Counted from the stretch's first letter, positions 1-6,312 are shown. The stretch: DNA of 9,682 nt from Gammaproteobacteria bacterium (GCA_003156695.1 PMHN01000373.1:2541-12222); one strand, 5' to 3'. A program made the numbers and translations. The notes: a model not told the origin generated them from the letters alone.

Positions 1-198
1 GGCACGCGCCGCGCGCACCTCGGTGAGGCGCGCCCGCAGCGGCGCGGCGGTGTGGGGGTCGGCGATGAGGGTGTCGATGGGCACGCGCGCGCGCAGCACC
101 TGCAACTCACCGTTGCCGGCCTGCAGGAGGTAGGTGGTGCCGCAGCCCGCCAACAACAGGCAGCCGGCGTACAGCAACACGCGGCGCACGGTGCGCAT
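1..198 (-). CDS. Putative aminopeptidase lipoprotein (DUF2265/PF10023 family), 5' part only
   Basis: The gene runs off the left edge, so only the first 66 codons are present. Reading the minus strand from the ATG at 198 gives a basic N-terminus (MRTVRR), a short hydrophobic stretch and a lipobox LLAGC with Cys19 as the lipidated residue. It is therefore expected to be a signal-peptidase-II lipoprotein. After the Cys, the pattern of a Tyr/Gln-Ala-Gly stretch followed by GELQVLRARVPID and then a LIADP...APLRARL segment matches, from memory, the start of the 'predicted aminopeptidase' family DUF2265. The catalytic part lies outside the window, so the enzymatic role rests on family resemblance. 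It is divergent from cca with about 55 bp between the starts. No clear Shine-Dalgarno is visible. The lipoprotein call is firm; the family call is likely. Confidence 0.75.
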   Translation of the reverse strand, partial: MRTVRRVLLYAGCLLLAGCGTTYLLQAGNGELQVLRARVPIDTLIADPHTAAPLRARLTEVRAARA

Positions 199-253
199 CT
201 GCCGCGGCGGGCTCGCCGCGCTCCCCGCGGGGGTCTCGGTTACCATGCGCATC

Positions 254-1489
254 ATGCGAGTCTACTTGGTCGGCGGCGCGGTCCGGGACCGCCTCCTCGG
301 GCGTGCGGTGAACGAGCGCGACTGGGTGGTTGTCGGTGCGACGCCGGAGGAACTGGTGCAGGGCGGGTATCTGCCGGTGGGACGGGAGTTTCCCGTCTTC
401 CTGCATCCGCAGACGCGCGAGGAGTACGCGCTGGCGCGCCTGGAACGCAAGGTGGCTCCCGGCTACCGCGGCTTCGCGACGCAGTTCTCACCGGATGTCA
501 CGCTGGAGGAGGACCTGCAGCGCCGCGATCTGACCATCAACGCGATGGCCGAGGGTGAGAACGGCGAGATCGTCGATCCTTACGGCGGACAGGCGGATCT
601 GGGCGCACGCGTGTTGCGCCACGTGTCGGAGAGCTTCATCGAAGATCCGGTGCGCATCCTGCGCGTGGCGCGCTTCGCGGCGCGCTATGCGGAACTGGGA
701 TTTCGCGTCGCCCCGGAGACCCTCGCGCTCATGCAAAGCATGGTGGCTTCGGGGGAAGTCCGGGCGCTGGTTGCCGAACGTGTGTGGACGGAAACCGAGC
801 GCGCGCTCGGGGAGACGAGGCCTGAGGTGTTCTTCCAAACGCTGCGCGCCTGCGGCGCGCTGGCGGTCATTTTCCCGGAGATCGACGCGCTCTATGGTGT
901 GCCGCAACCACCGCGCTGGCACCCGGAGATCGATACCGGCGTGCACGTGATGCTGGCGCTGCGCTACGCGGCCGACAGCGGCGCCGCAGGTCCCGTGCGT
1001 TTTGCGGCCGTGGTTCATGACCTCGGCAAGGCACTTACGCCGCGCGATCGCTGGCCGAGCCACCACGGTCATGAGGATGCCGGTGTGCCTTTGATCGATG
1101 CCTTGTGCGATCGTCTCAGGGTCCCCACCGCGTACCGCGAACTCGCGGTCCTTACGGCGCGCCAGCACACCCTGGTACATCGCGCCCTGGAGCTGAAGCC
1201 CGAGACGGTGCTGAAGCTTCTCGAAGCGAGCGATGCGTTCCGGCGGCCGGAGCGTTTTGCGGAATTACTGCGGGCGTGCGAGGCGGATGCGCGCGGCCGC
1301 ACCGGACGTGAGGCCGAGCCCTACCCGCAAGCTGACTATCTCAAGACGGCGCTGGCGGCCGCAGCGGCCGCAGCGCTGACGGATGCGGATCGGCAGGGAC
1401 TCACGGGACCTGCGATCGGGGCGCAGCTGCGCCGGCGGCGTCTCGCCGCGGTCACTGCCGTGAAGGAAAATGCGGCGCGGCCTTCCTAG
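254..1489 (+). CDS. cca: Multifunctional CCA-adding tRNA nucleotidyltransferase with HD domain
   Basis: The enzyme adds or repairs the 3'-terminal CCA of tRNAs in the cytoplasm; E. coli-type members also carry an HD phosphohydrolase domain. The 411-residue product matches the ~412 of E. coli Cca nearly end to end. Visible motifs are the N-terminal GGAVRD (residues 7-12), the metal site ERDWVVVG (21-28), RRDLTINAMA (90-99), EDPVRILRVARFAAR (130-144) and the HD pair His255-Asp256 in VVHDLGK. Residue 21 is Glu where E. coli has Asp; this is a conservative change in a metal ligand and Asp23 is kept. The start at 254 (MRVYLVGG) aligns with the E. coli start; an in-frame ATG at 245 is the alternative, and neither has a strong ribosome site. 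The Ala run near residue 370 is encoded partly by a tandem 9-bp duplication (1355-1372). The dinB-like gene follows 10 bp downstream. Confidence 0.97.
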   Translation: MRVYLVGGAVRDRLLGRAVNERDWVVVGATPEELVQGGYLPVGREFPVFLHPQTREEYALARLERKVAPGYRGFATQFSPDVTLEEDLQRRDLTINAMAEGENGEIVDPYGGQADLGARVLRHVSESFIEDPVRILRVARFAARYAELGFRVAPETLALMQSMVASGEVRALVAERVWTETERALGETRPEVFFQTLRACGALAVIFPEIDALYGVPQPPRWHPEIDTGVHVMLALRYAADSGAAGPVRFAAVVHDLGKALTPRDRWPSHHGHEDAGVPLIDALCDRLRVPTAYRELAVLTARQHTLVHRALELKPETVLKLLEASDAFRRPERFAELLRACEADARGRTGREAEPYPQADYLKTALAAAAAAALTDADRQGLTGPAIGAQLRRRRLAAVTAVKENAARPS

Positions 1490-1499
1490 TGGACTTGTC

Positions 1500-2000
1500 A
1501 TGAACCATGTACAGACACTGACTCGGTACAAAGCCTGGGCTGACAAACTGTTTCTGGCGAAGGTTGCCGAACTTCCTGAAGCTGAGCTGACCGCTCCGCG
1601 CCCCATTGTCTTTGGCAGCATCATTCGCACCTTGCACCACTCATACGCCATGGATCGGGTGTGGCGGGCCCATCTGCTCGGTAAACCCCATGGGTATACG
1701 ACGCGCAATCCCGCAGACCATCCGCCATTTGGTGAGCTGCACGACAAGCAGCTGGAAGTTGATGGCTGGTATGTCAGCTACGCCGGCTCACTGGACGCAG
1801 AGGCGCTTGCCCAGGTCGTCCATTTCACGTTCATAGGCGGTGGCAGCGGCTCACTGAGCCGTAACGACATTTTGCTTCATGTCGTCAATCACACGACTTA
1901 TCACAGAGGTCATGTGGCGGACATGCTCTACCATCACGCCCTATTTCCGCCCACTACAGATCTTCCGGTTTTCCTCCGAGAGAACCCCGTTGGCAGCTAG
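1500..2000 (+). CDS. DinB-family metal-binding protein
   Basis: A 166-residue protein with the DinB/YfiT four-helix fold signature. Family members bind a divalent metal through three histidines, one in helix 2 and two in a C-terminal HxxxH. Here these are best matched by His47 (in LHHSY) and by the histidines of LLHVVNHTTYHRGHVADML (His127, 131, 135, 138). His131 and His135 form the HxxxH, and HRGH is the usual DinB ending. Function in the family is diverse (thiol transferases, possible stress hydrolases) and the substrate cannot be told. The ATG at 1500 gives the expected N-terminus; an upstream in-frame start at 1470 would overlap cca. By eye the gene is about 56% GC against near 70% for cca, so recent acquisition is possible. 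It lies 10 bp after cca and could be read with it. It converges with the toxin-antitoxin genes. Confidence 0.85.
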   Translation: MNHVQTLTRYKAWADKLFLAKVAELPEAELTAPRPIVFGSIIRTLHHSYAMDRVWRAHLLGKPHGYTTRNPADHPPFGELHDKQLEVDGWYVSYAGSLDAEALAQVVHFTFIGGGSGSLSRNDILLHVVNHTTYHRGHVADMLYHHALFPPTTDLPVFLRENPVGS

Positions 2001-2017
2001 TCGGCTGGGTCGAAGTA

Positions 2018-2030
2018 GGGCTTTTAGCCC
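2018..2030. terminator. Small hairpin between convergent genes
   Basis: GGGCT and AGCCC are perfectly complementary around a TTT loop, in the 30-bp gap between the stop of the DinB gene (2000) and the stop of hepT (2031). The placement suits a bidirectional terminator, but the stem is only 5 bp and no U-tract follows on either side. Confidence 0.25.
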
Positions 2031-2390
2031 TCACGATGCGCCCTCTTCTGGAAATTCGGCCAGCAACCGCTCCAGAACGGATGTCAGCTCTTCGACCCGT
2101 GTGGAGGCGATGTCGTACACACGTCGGTGATCGAGGGTCGCGTACCCGTGCGCCAGGACGTTTCTGAACGCGACGATGAGATCCCCGCCCGGAATGCGCG
2201 CGAAGATTGCTGGCTCGAGCTTACGCAGCTGACCTAAGGCATCTCCGGCGATCTCGAGCTGCCGTTCAATGGCCGCCTGACACAGTTCATCCGTCAGGTA
2301 CTCGGGCAGAGACCGCCCCTGCAGAAACCGTGGCACGCGTCGAACGGCCAGCAGCGCGAGTTCGAGCAGGACGTCAGGCTGCTTCCGCAT
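2031..2390 (-). CDS. hepT: HepT-like HEPN toxin (DUF86)
   Basis: A 119-residue helical protein with the HEPN active-site motif RX4HXY: Arg76, His81 and Tyr83 in RNVLAHGY. In the characterised HepT/MntA pair the toxin is an RNase, and the cognate nucleotidyltransferase neutralises it by adding AMP units to the Tyr of this motif; all three residues are intact here. Other family features are the N-terminal helices and an IERQLEIAGDAL helix (41-52), matching the usual 'I..LE.IGEA' segment. The ATG at 2390 is preferred. A TTG at 2414 would add eight residues that resemble nothing in the family, and an AGG lies about 9 bases upstream of the ATG. The gene overlaps the 3' end of the antitoxin gene by 17 bp, so the two are translationally linked with the antitoxin read first. 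The pairing with an adjacent MNT protein supports the assignment strongly. Confidence 0.88.
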   Translation of the reverse strand: MRKQPDVLLELALLAVRRVPRFLQGRSLPEYLTDELCQAAIERQLEIAGDALGQLRKLEPAIFARIPGGDLIVAFRNVLAHGYATLDHRRVYDIASTRVEELTSVLERLLAEFPEEGAS

Positions 2391-3069
2391 ACAGCGGCAC
2401 CTGGCTTCGCTCAATCCTTCGCCTCAGGCGGGAATCCGGCATCGCATCCAATTCCACGAGATCCACCGGGCGGCCGAACAGCCGCTCCAGCGCACTCTTG
2501 AAGTCGAAATATTGCCGCGCGGACGAACCGTTCGGCACGGATGAGAACTCCACCACCAGATCAACGTCGCTACGTGCTGGATCAAAATCCGTCCGCGTGG
2601 CGGAGCCAAATGCCGCAAGGCGCCGCACACTGTAGCGGCGGCAAAGCTCATTAAGTGTCTCGGGGTGATACCCCTGAATCCCGGATACGAATTGCGAGCC
2701 GGTAGCACCGCTGCCGATCGAAGCGAGGTAACTCAGTACCGCATCCGTTTTGCGATCCGCGACCAGCTGCTCCGCCGTGCGATGCTGAAATTCCCGGATT
2801 GGTGAATTGCGGTACCAGTAGATCGCGCGCTCCCGGTCCCGGGTAACATCGAATGCGGCGGACAACACCTGGAGGGCCTCGCGCATGAATCCCTGCAGCC
2901 GTGCGTTCGTCGGCGCCTCCGACACGGTCGCGCGATGCACGTGGGCCAGTTGCGCGAGCTCCTGCACCTGGAGGTTCATGGCCGCGGCAAACAACGCAGG
3001 CTCAATCACTGCCTGCCCAGGGGTACGGAATTCATCGGCAAACCCGGGGAAACTGGGTAATGCGGACAC
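2374..3069 (-). CDS. Fused Xre/MbcA/ParS (DUF2384)-MNT nucleotidyltransferase antitoxin
   Basis: A 231-residue protein with two parts. Residues ~31-70 look like a small helix-turn-helix (VQELAQLAHVHRATVS). Residues ~80-124 match the Xre/MbcA/ParS toxin-binding domain: AIYWYRNSPI, then FQHRTAEQLV, DAVLSYLASI and a closing GATG. Residues ~135-231 are a MNT minimal nucleotidyltransferase: the P-loop-like FGSATR (154-159), Asp168 and Asp170 in SDVDLVVEF, and a third acidic residue, Asp203, in GRPVDLVEL. All catalytic carboxylates are present. By analogy with MntA, the C-terminal part would AMPylate the HepT Tyr encoded by the next gene. The N-terminal part would bind DNA for autoregulation and is normally found in antitoxins of RES-type toxins. 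The GTG start is supported by GGGAG five bases upstream; Met31 is the alternative. It is the first gene of a two-gene operon and overlaps hepT by 17 bp. Confidence 0.85.
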   Translation of the reverse strand: MSALPSFPGFADEFRTPGQAVIEPALFAAAMNLQVQELAQLAHVHRATVSEAPTNARLQGFMREALQVLSAAFDVTRDRERAIYWYRNSPIREFQHRTAEQLVADRKTDAVLSYLASIGSGATGSQFVSGIQGYHPETLNELCRRYSVRRLAAFGSATRTDFDPARSDVDLVVEFSSVPNGSSARQYFDFKSALERLFGRPVDLVELDAMPDSRLRRRIERSQVPLYAEAA

Positions 3070-3074
3070 GGCGA

Positions 3075-3079
3075 CTCCC
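3075..3079 (-). promoter_or_regulatory. Shine-Dalgarno that fixes the GTG start of the antitoxin
   Basis: On the minus strand GGGAG lies five bases (TCGCC) before the GTG at 3069. No comparable site precedes the internal ATG for Met31, so the longer protein with its 30-residue N-terminal extension is favoured. Confidence 0.6.
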
Positions 3080-3094
3080 GTTAAGGTTGCGCCG

Positions 3095-3100
3095 ATTATA
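3095..3100 (-). promoter_or_regulatory. -10 box of the toxin-antitoxin operon
   Basis: The minus strand carries a perfect TATAAT here, about 26 bp before the GTG start, so the leader would be short. About 17 bp upstream the sequence is GGATAA, a poor -35 match. A good -10 with a weak -35, inside a cluster of inverted repeats, is what one expects of a repressible or activator-dependent promoter. Confidence 0.5.
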
Positions 3101-3143
3101 CGTCAGTATATCGTCGTTTATCCGACGTATTTACATCGTATAA
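3095..3143. promoter_or_regulatory. Operator-like cluster of inverted half-sites upstream of the antitoxin
   Basis: Three closely related half-sites are visible: TTATACGTCAG on the plus strand (3096-3106), and AAATACGTCGG (3133-3123) and TTATACGATG (3143-3134) on the minus strand. They create two perfect 7-bp inverted repeats: ATACGTC/GACGTAT (3098-3104 with 3124-3130) and TTATACG/CGTATAA (3096-3102 with 3137-3143). There is also a 5-bp one, CGTCG/CGACG (3112-3116 with 3123-3127). The cluster covers the -10 and -35 region of the toxin-antitoxin promoter. Binding by the Xre-like half of the antitoxin is an inference from position. Confidence 0.5.
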
Positions 3144-3221
3144 GCATCAATTGTCTCTCTAATACGCCAAACAATCCATTCTTCAAACATTTTGAATCAG
3201 AAACAGGCTCACAGGCTGTCT

Positions 3222-4091
3222 TCAATATCCGGCGCGATGCAGGGCCGTCACCGCCGCCGCCGCGACCAGGCAATAGATGCCGAACAGATACCAGCGGCCG
3301 CCCTCGAGCCAGCGGCTCAGCCACCTCAGCGCCAGCAAGCCGGCGAGGAATGCGAGCACCGCGCCAAGCACACTGTAGAGACCGACCGAGGCCAGCTCCG
3401 CGGTGCCGTTGATACGGGCCGACTGCGCCAGCCGCAGAATCTCGCGGGCAACAACCGGCGGGGTCAGCACGACAGCCAACGCGAAACTGAAAGCCTCCGC
3501 CCGCGACTTGGCGACGCCGAGCAGCATCCCGGTGGAAATGGTGGCCCCCGAACGCGAGAAGCCGCGGAATGGCAGGCACAGTCCCTGGACCGCGCCGATC
3601 ACTCCCGCCTGTTTCATGTTCAGGTCATCTGCTGCCGAGGCGGCACGAGCGACCTTGCGCTTCTCGAAGAGTCCCGCAATCAGGATCAGGATGCCCGCCG
3701 CGGCCAGGGCCGGTGCGATCAGCTCGAGATGGCTGAAAAGATCTTCGATCTGCGCGTGCGGCAGGTTACGGAAGGCCGTCTTTTCGATGACTATCTTGAT
3801 GGCTTCGCCAACCACCGCCGTGAGCGCTGTCGCGACGACCAGCAGCACGGCAAAGTTCCGAAAGGCCGGCGCACTCTTGAAGTAGGTGCGGCGCCACTGC
3901 GGCCAGAAATACACGATGACGGCAACCATCGTGCCCGTGTGCAGCATGACCAACAGCAGGGTCATGGGCGGGGAGGACGGATCCAGCCCCAACAGCTTCT
4001 CGGCCACGACCACGTGCGCAGAGCTCGACACCGGCAGCAGCTCCGCCAGACCCTGCACCACGGCCAGAATGATGATTTTCAACAGTGTCAT
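3222..4091 (-). CDS. uppP: Undecaprenyl-diphosphate phosphatase (UppP/BacA)
   Basis: An integral membrane enzyme that removes one phosphate from undecaprenyl diphosphate, recycling the lipid carrier for peptidoglycan and other surface polymers; it was first known as a bacitracin-resistance protein. The 289-residue product has the two family motifs. One is the (E/Q)xxxE segment QGLAELLPVSSSAH (Gln13, Glu17, His26). The other is the SRSGAT segment (residues 179-184), here RGFSRSGAT, with Arg176 where the usual motif has Pro. Hydrophobic stretches fit several membrane helices (about 43-63, 79-101, 124-142, 240-258, 268-284). The ATG at 4091 gives the usual start close to the first motif, with a GGGA about 10 bases upstream. 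It lies downstream of the methyltransferase gene on the same strand, 75 bp away. In E. coli this gene is next to cca; here the accessory block at 1500-3221 separates them. Confidence 0.93.
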   Translation of the reverse strand: MTLLKIIILAVVQGLAELLPVSSSAHVVVAEKLLGLDPSSPPMTLLLVMLHTGTMVAVIVYFWPQWRRTYFKSAPAFRNFAVLLVVATALTAVVGEAIKIVIEKTAFRNLPHAQIEDLFSHLELIAPALAAAGILILIAGLFEKRKVARAASAADDLNMKQAGVIGAVQGLCLPFRGFSRSGATISTGMLLGVAKSRAEAFSFALAVVLTPPVVAREILRLAQSARINGTAELASVGLYSVLGAVLAFLAGLLALRWLSRWLEGGRWYLFGIYCLVAAAAVTALHRAGY

Positions 4092-4118
4092 GCGCGCTTG
4101 TCCCGCCTGGTCGATGCG

Positions 4119-4161
4119 AAAAGGGGCGCCATCTTAACCGCCCCGGGCCCTGCAGGCGCCC
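4119..4161 (-). terminator. Possible terminator after the methyltransferase gene
   Basis: On the minus strand GGGCGCC (4161-4155) is followed 24 nt later by GGCGCCC (4129-4123 region) and then C and TTTT (4122-4119). It begins six bases past the methyltransferase stop. The stem is 7 bp, the loop is long and the T-run short, so read-through into uppP is likely. Confidence 0.3.
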
Positions 4162-4166
4162 TGGTC

Positions 4167-5369
4167 TTACAGAGAGTCGCGCAGGTCCTGCACGGTAAAC
4201 CCCTGCAGCGGCGCATCCCACGCACGCGTCAGCGCCATGACCTTGAATGCCTCGCCCATTTCCCCGGGCATAAGGAGGCGCCGCGCCTCCCCCGCAAGTC
4301 GCGCCCGGGCGCTGCCGTCCGGCGCGCGCGTCACCAACTCCTCGATGCCGGTCGCGAGCAGAAACGCCGCCTGGGTCGCAAACCCGGCAACGTCAAGGTC
4401 GGCGGCCAGCGCCGCGTCGGCGACCCGAGTGAAGTCGACCCAGGCGGTAATGTCCTGCACGCCGACGTTGATAAACGGGTCATCGTGCACGCGGTGTTTG
4501 AAGTGGCAGCGCAGCGTCCCGTCCATGCGCTGCGGGTGGTAGTACTGGCTGCGCGGCAACCCGTAATCGCACAACAGCAGCGCGCCACGCCCGAGGCATT
4601 CGCCCAGGGACGCAATCCACGGCGCTACGCGCAGACACACTTCCGAGCTGTAGTCGTGCGGCAGGGGCGCGAGCAGCCCGGCGAGGATCCCGGCGCACGC
4701 CTGTGTCAGCAGCGCGTCGGGGGCTGCGCTGCGCAGGTGCAGGACAGCCGCTTCGCCCGCCGCGCCTGCGCCCACCGCGACGCCCAATTCCTCGATGCCA
4801 TCAGCACCTAAGGTGAAGCGCCGGCAGGGCAACGCATCAGCCACTTCGTTGGCGAGTATCAGGCCTTCGATCGGGCGCTCGGGCAGGCGCGTGAGCCACC
4901 CCACGCGCGCACGCAGCGCCGCCGGCAGCTCTGCGAGCCGCTCGCGCTGGCGCGCGGCAAGATCCGCACTCACTTCGAGGATCGCGTAGCGCTCGGGCAA
5001 CGCGTCGCTTTGCGCGAGGGCCGTCAGGAGCGTGGCGGCCATGCGCCCGGTGCCGGCGCCCAACTCGAGAATCTCACCGTGGCCGCAAGCGCGCAGCACC
5101 TCGGCGCACTGCCGCGCGAGACACCGGCTGAAAAGATCCGACACCTCCGGTGCAGTGACGAAGTCCCCGGCCGCCCCAATTTTTGAGCTCCCGGCGCTGT
5201 AGTAACCCAGGCCCGGCGCATACAGCGCCAGCTCCATGAAGCGCTCGAAAGACAGCCAGCCACCGGCGCTGACGATGTGCTCGCGAATGAGCTCGGTCAC
5301 GGCCGCGGAGTGGCCCGCCTCCTCGGCGCTGAGTGTCGGCAGCATTGAGCGCGCGCCCGATGCGGTCAT
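4167..5369 (-). CDS. SAM-dependent methyltransferase, MidA/NDUFAF7 type (PF02636)
   Basis: A 400-residue class I methyltransferase. After an N-terminal helical part comes the family signature LYAPGLGYYSAGSSKIGAAGDFVTAPEVSDLF, within about residues 49-81, then the SAM loop LELGAGTGR (about 101-109). A later LILANEVADALPCRRF segment is the family's post-I region (usually 'ANE.LDALP'). Mitochondrial NDUFAF7 methylates an arginine of a complex I subunit; the target of bacterial members is not established, so no substrate is claimed. The start at 5369 (MTASGARS) is preferred: GGTGGG lies 6 bases upstream, and the longer ORF start at 5408 would overlap the divergent SDR gene. Met at 5345 is the alternative. 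Only 11 bp separate it from the SDR start, so the promoters must lie inside each other's coding sequence. uppP follows on the same strand. Confidence 0.88.
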   Translation of the reverse strand: MTASGARSMLPTLSAEEAGHSAAVTELIREHIVSAGGWLSFERFMELALYAPGLGYYSAGSSKIGAAGDFVTAPEVSDLFSRCLARQCAEVLRACGHGEILELGAGTGRMAATLLTALAQSDALPERYAILEVSADLAARQRERLAELPAALRARVGWLTRLPERPIEGLILANEVADALPCRRFTLGADGIEELGVAVGAGAAGEAAVLHLRSAAPDALLTQACAGILAGLLAPLPHDYSSEVCLRVAPWIASLGECLGRGALLLCDYGLPRSQYYHPQRMDGTLRCHFKHRVHDDPFINVGVQDITAWVDFTRVADAALAADLDVAGFATQAAFLLATGIEELVTRAPDGSARARLAGEARRLLMPGEMGEAFKVMALTRAWDAPLQGFTVQDLRDSL

Positions 5370-5380
5370 AATCGCCCACC

Positions 5381-6196
5381 ATGACGCAAGAACCTTCCCC
5401 GGCCCCAACCCCGGCGACCGCGGCCGGCAACACTCTCACCGGCAAGACCGCGCTCATCACCGGCGCGGCACGCCGCGTGGGCGCGCAAATCGCACGCGTG
5501 CTGCATGGCGCCGGCGCGAACGTGGTGCTGCATTACCGCAGCTCCGCGGAGGATGCGACAAGGCTCGCGAACGAGCTGAACGGCACCCGGCCGAACTCCG
5601 CGGCGGTCGCCGAATGCGACCTGCTCGATGTCTCCCAGATAAAAAAGCTCCCGGCCAGGGCACAGCAGGCATTCGGCGGCCTGGACATTCTCGTCAACAA
5701 CGCCGGCATCGTGCGCGATGCCATGCTGGTTAAGGTGAAGGACGGCCAGGTGGTCGGCAAAATGACCCTCGCCCAGTGGCAGGCGGTGATCGACGTCAAT
5801 CTCACCGGCGTATTCCTGTGCGCCCGCGAGGCCGCGCAGCGCATGATCAAGCTCACCGCCGGCGGCGTCATCGTCAATGTGTCGAGCATCTCGCGCGCCG
5901 GCAATCCCGGCCAGACCAACTACAGCGCCGCCAAGGCCGGCGTTGCGGCGATGACCGTGGTCTGGGCAAAGGAACTCGCACGCTACGGCATCCGCGTCGG
6001 CGCGGTGGCCCCTGGCTTTGTGCGCACGCCCATGGTCGCCGAGATGAAGCCCGAGGCGCTCGCCAGGATGACCGCTCCCGTCCCGCTCGGGCGCCTCGGT
6101 GAGCCGGATGAAATCGCGCATGCAGTCGGGTTCATCTTCGAGAACGAGTTCTTCACCGGGCGCTGCGTAGAGGTCGATGCCGGGCTGCGAATGTAG
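5381..6196 (+). CDS. SDR reductase with pteridine-reductase-like N-terminus and FabG/PhaB-like C-terminus
   Basis: A 271-residue NADP-type short-chain dehydrogenase. After a Pro/Ala-rich leader of about 20 residues comes the cofactor loop TGAARRVG (27-34), then HYRSS (51-55), NNAG (106-109), and the catalytic set Asn140, Ser168, Tyr181 and Lys185 in NYSAAKAG. The cofactor loop has Arg at the middle Gly position (TGxxxRxG), a mark of FolM/PTR1 pteridine reductases, and residues 21-105 look like that family. From about residue 108 on it instead resembles 3-oxoacyl-ACP/acetoacetyl-CoA reductases: the RDAMLVKVKDGQVV segment, VIDVNLTGVFLC, and the ending FTGRCVEVDAGLRM. All catalytic residues are present, so it should be active. 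Substrate is open: the PHA genes downstream favour 3-ketoacyl-CoA, the N-terminus a pterin. The ATG at 5381 is the only good start and lacks a clear ribosome site. Confidence 0.85.
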   Translation: MTQEPSPAPTPATAAGNTLTGKTALITGAARRVGAQIARVLHGAGANVVLHYRSSAEDATRLANELNGTRPNSAAVAECDLLDVSQIKKLPARAQQAFGGLDILVNNAGIVRDAMLVKVKDGQVVGKMTLAQWQAVIDVNLTGVFLCAREAAQRMIKLTAGGVIVNVSSISRAGNPGQTNYSAAKAGVAAMTVVWAKELARYGIRVGAVAPGFVRTPMVAEMKPEALARMTAPVPLGRLGEPDEIAHAVGFIFENEFFTGRCVEVDAGLRM

Positions 6197-6312
6197 GCCA
6201 CGCACGGCTGCGGTTCGCCGCCAGGCGGTCTAAATAAATCACATGTGCAATGCATTAATAGATTTAATATCCACCTGCTAAATATCCTCATACGATAATA
6301 TATAATTTATAT

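Noticed and set aside
134..253. N-terminal extension of Cca by 40 residues
   Set aside because: The extension has no likeness to Cca, overlaps the start of the divergent lipoprotein gene, and the family N-terminus begins exactly at 254.
1355..1372. Tandem GCGGCCGCA duplication inside cca
   Set aside because: It encodes part of an Ala run in the variable C-terminal region and is best explained as ordinary slippage in GC-rich DNA.
2391..2414. TTG start for hepT at 2414
   Set aside because: It adds eight Cys/Arg-rich residues not seen in the family, while the ATG at 2390 gives the expected N-terminus.
3203..3217. Tandem ACAGGCT repeat just past the uppP stop
   Set aside because: Two 7-bp copies separated by one base with no hairpin of useful length; too small to call an att site or terminator.
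3192..4811. Long plus-strand open frame of 539 codons across uppP and the methyltransferase gene
   Set aside because: It is the antisense shadow of two well-recognised genes. The product is rich in Arg, Gln and His without domains, as expected of GC-rich antisense frames.
5366..6205. Minus-strand open frame of 279 codons opposite the SDR gene
   Set aside because: The plus-strand SDR has a full set of catalytic motifs; the antisense product is His/Gly/Arg-rich with no family resemblance.
6246..6254. TGCAATGCA as a PhaR binding site
   Set aside because: One short near-palindrome is not enough, and I cannot match it reliably to a known PhaR consensus for this lineage.
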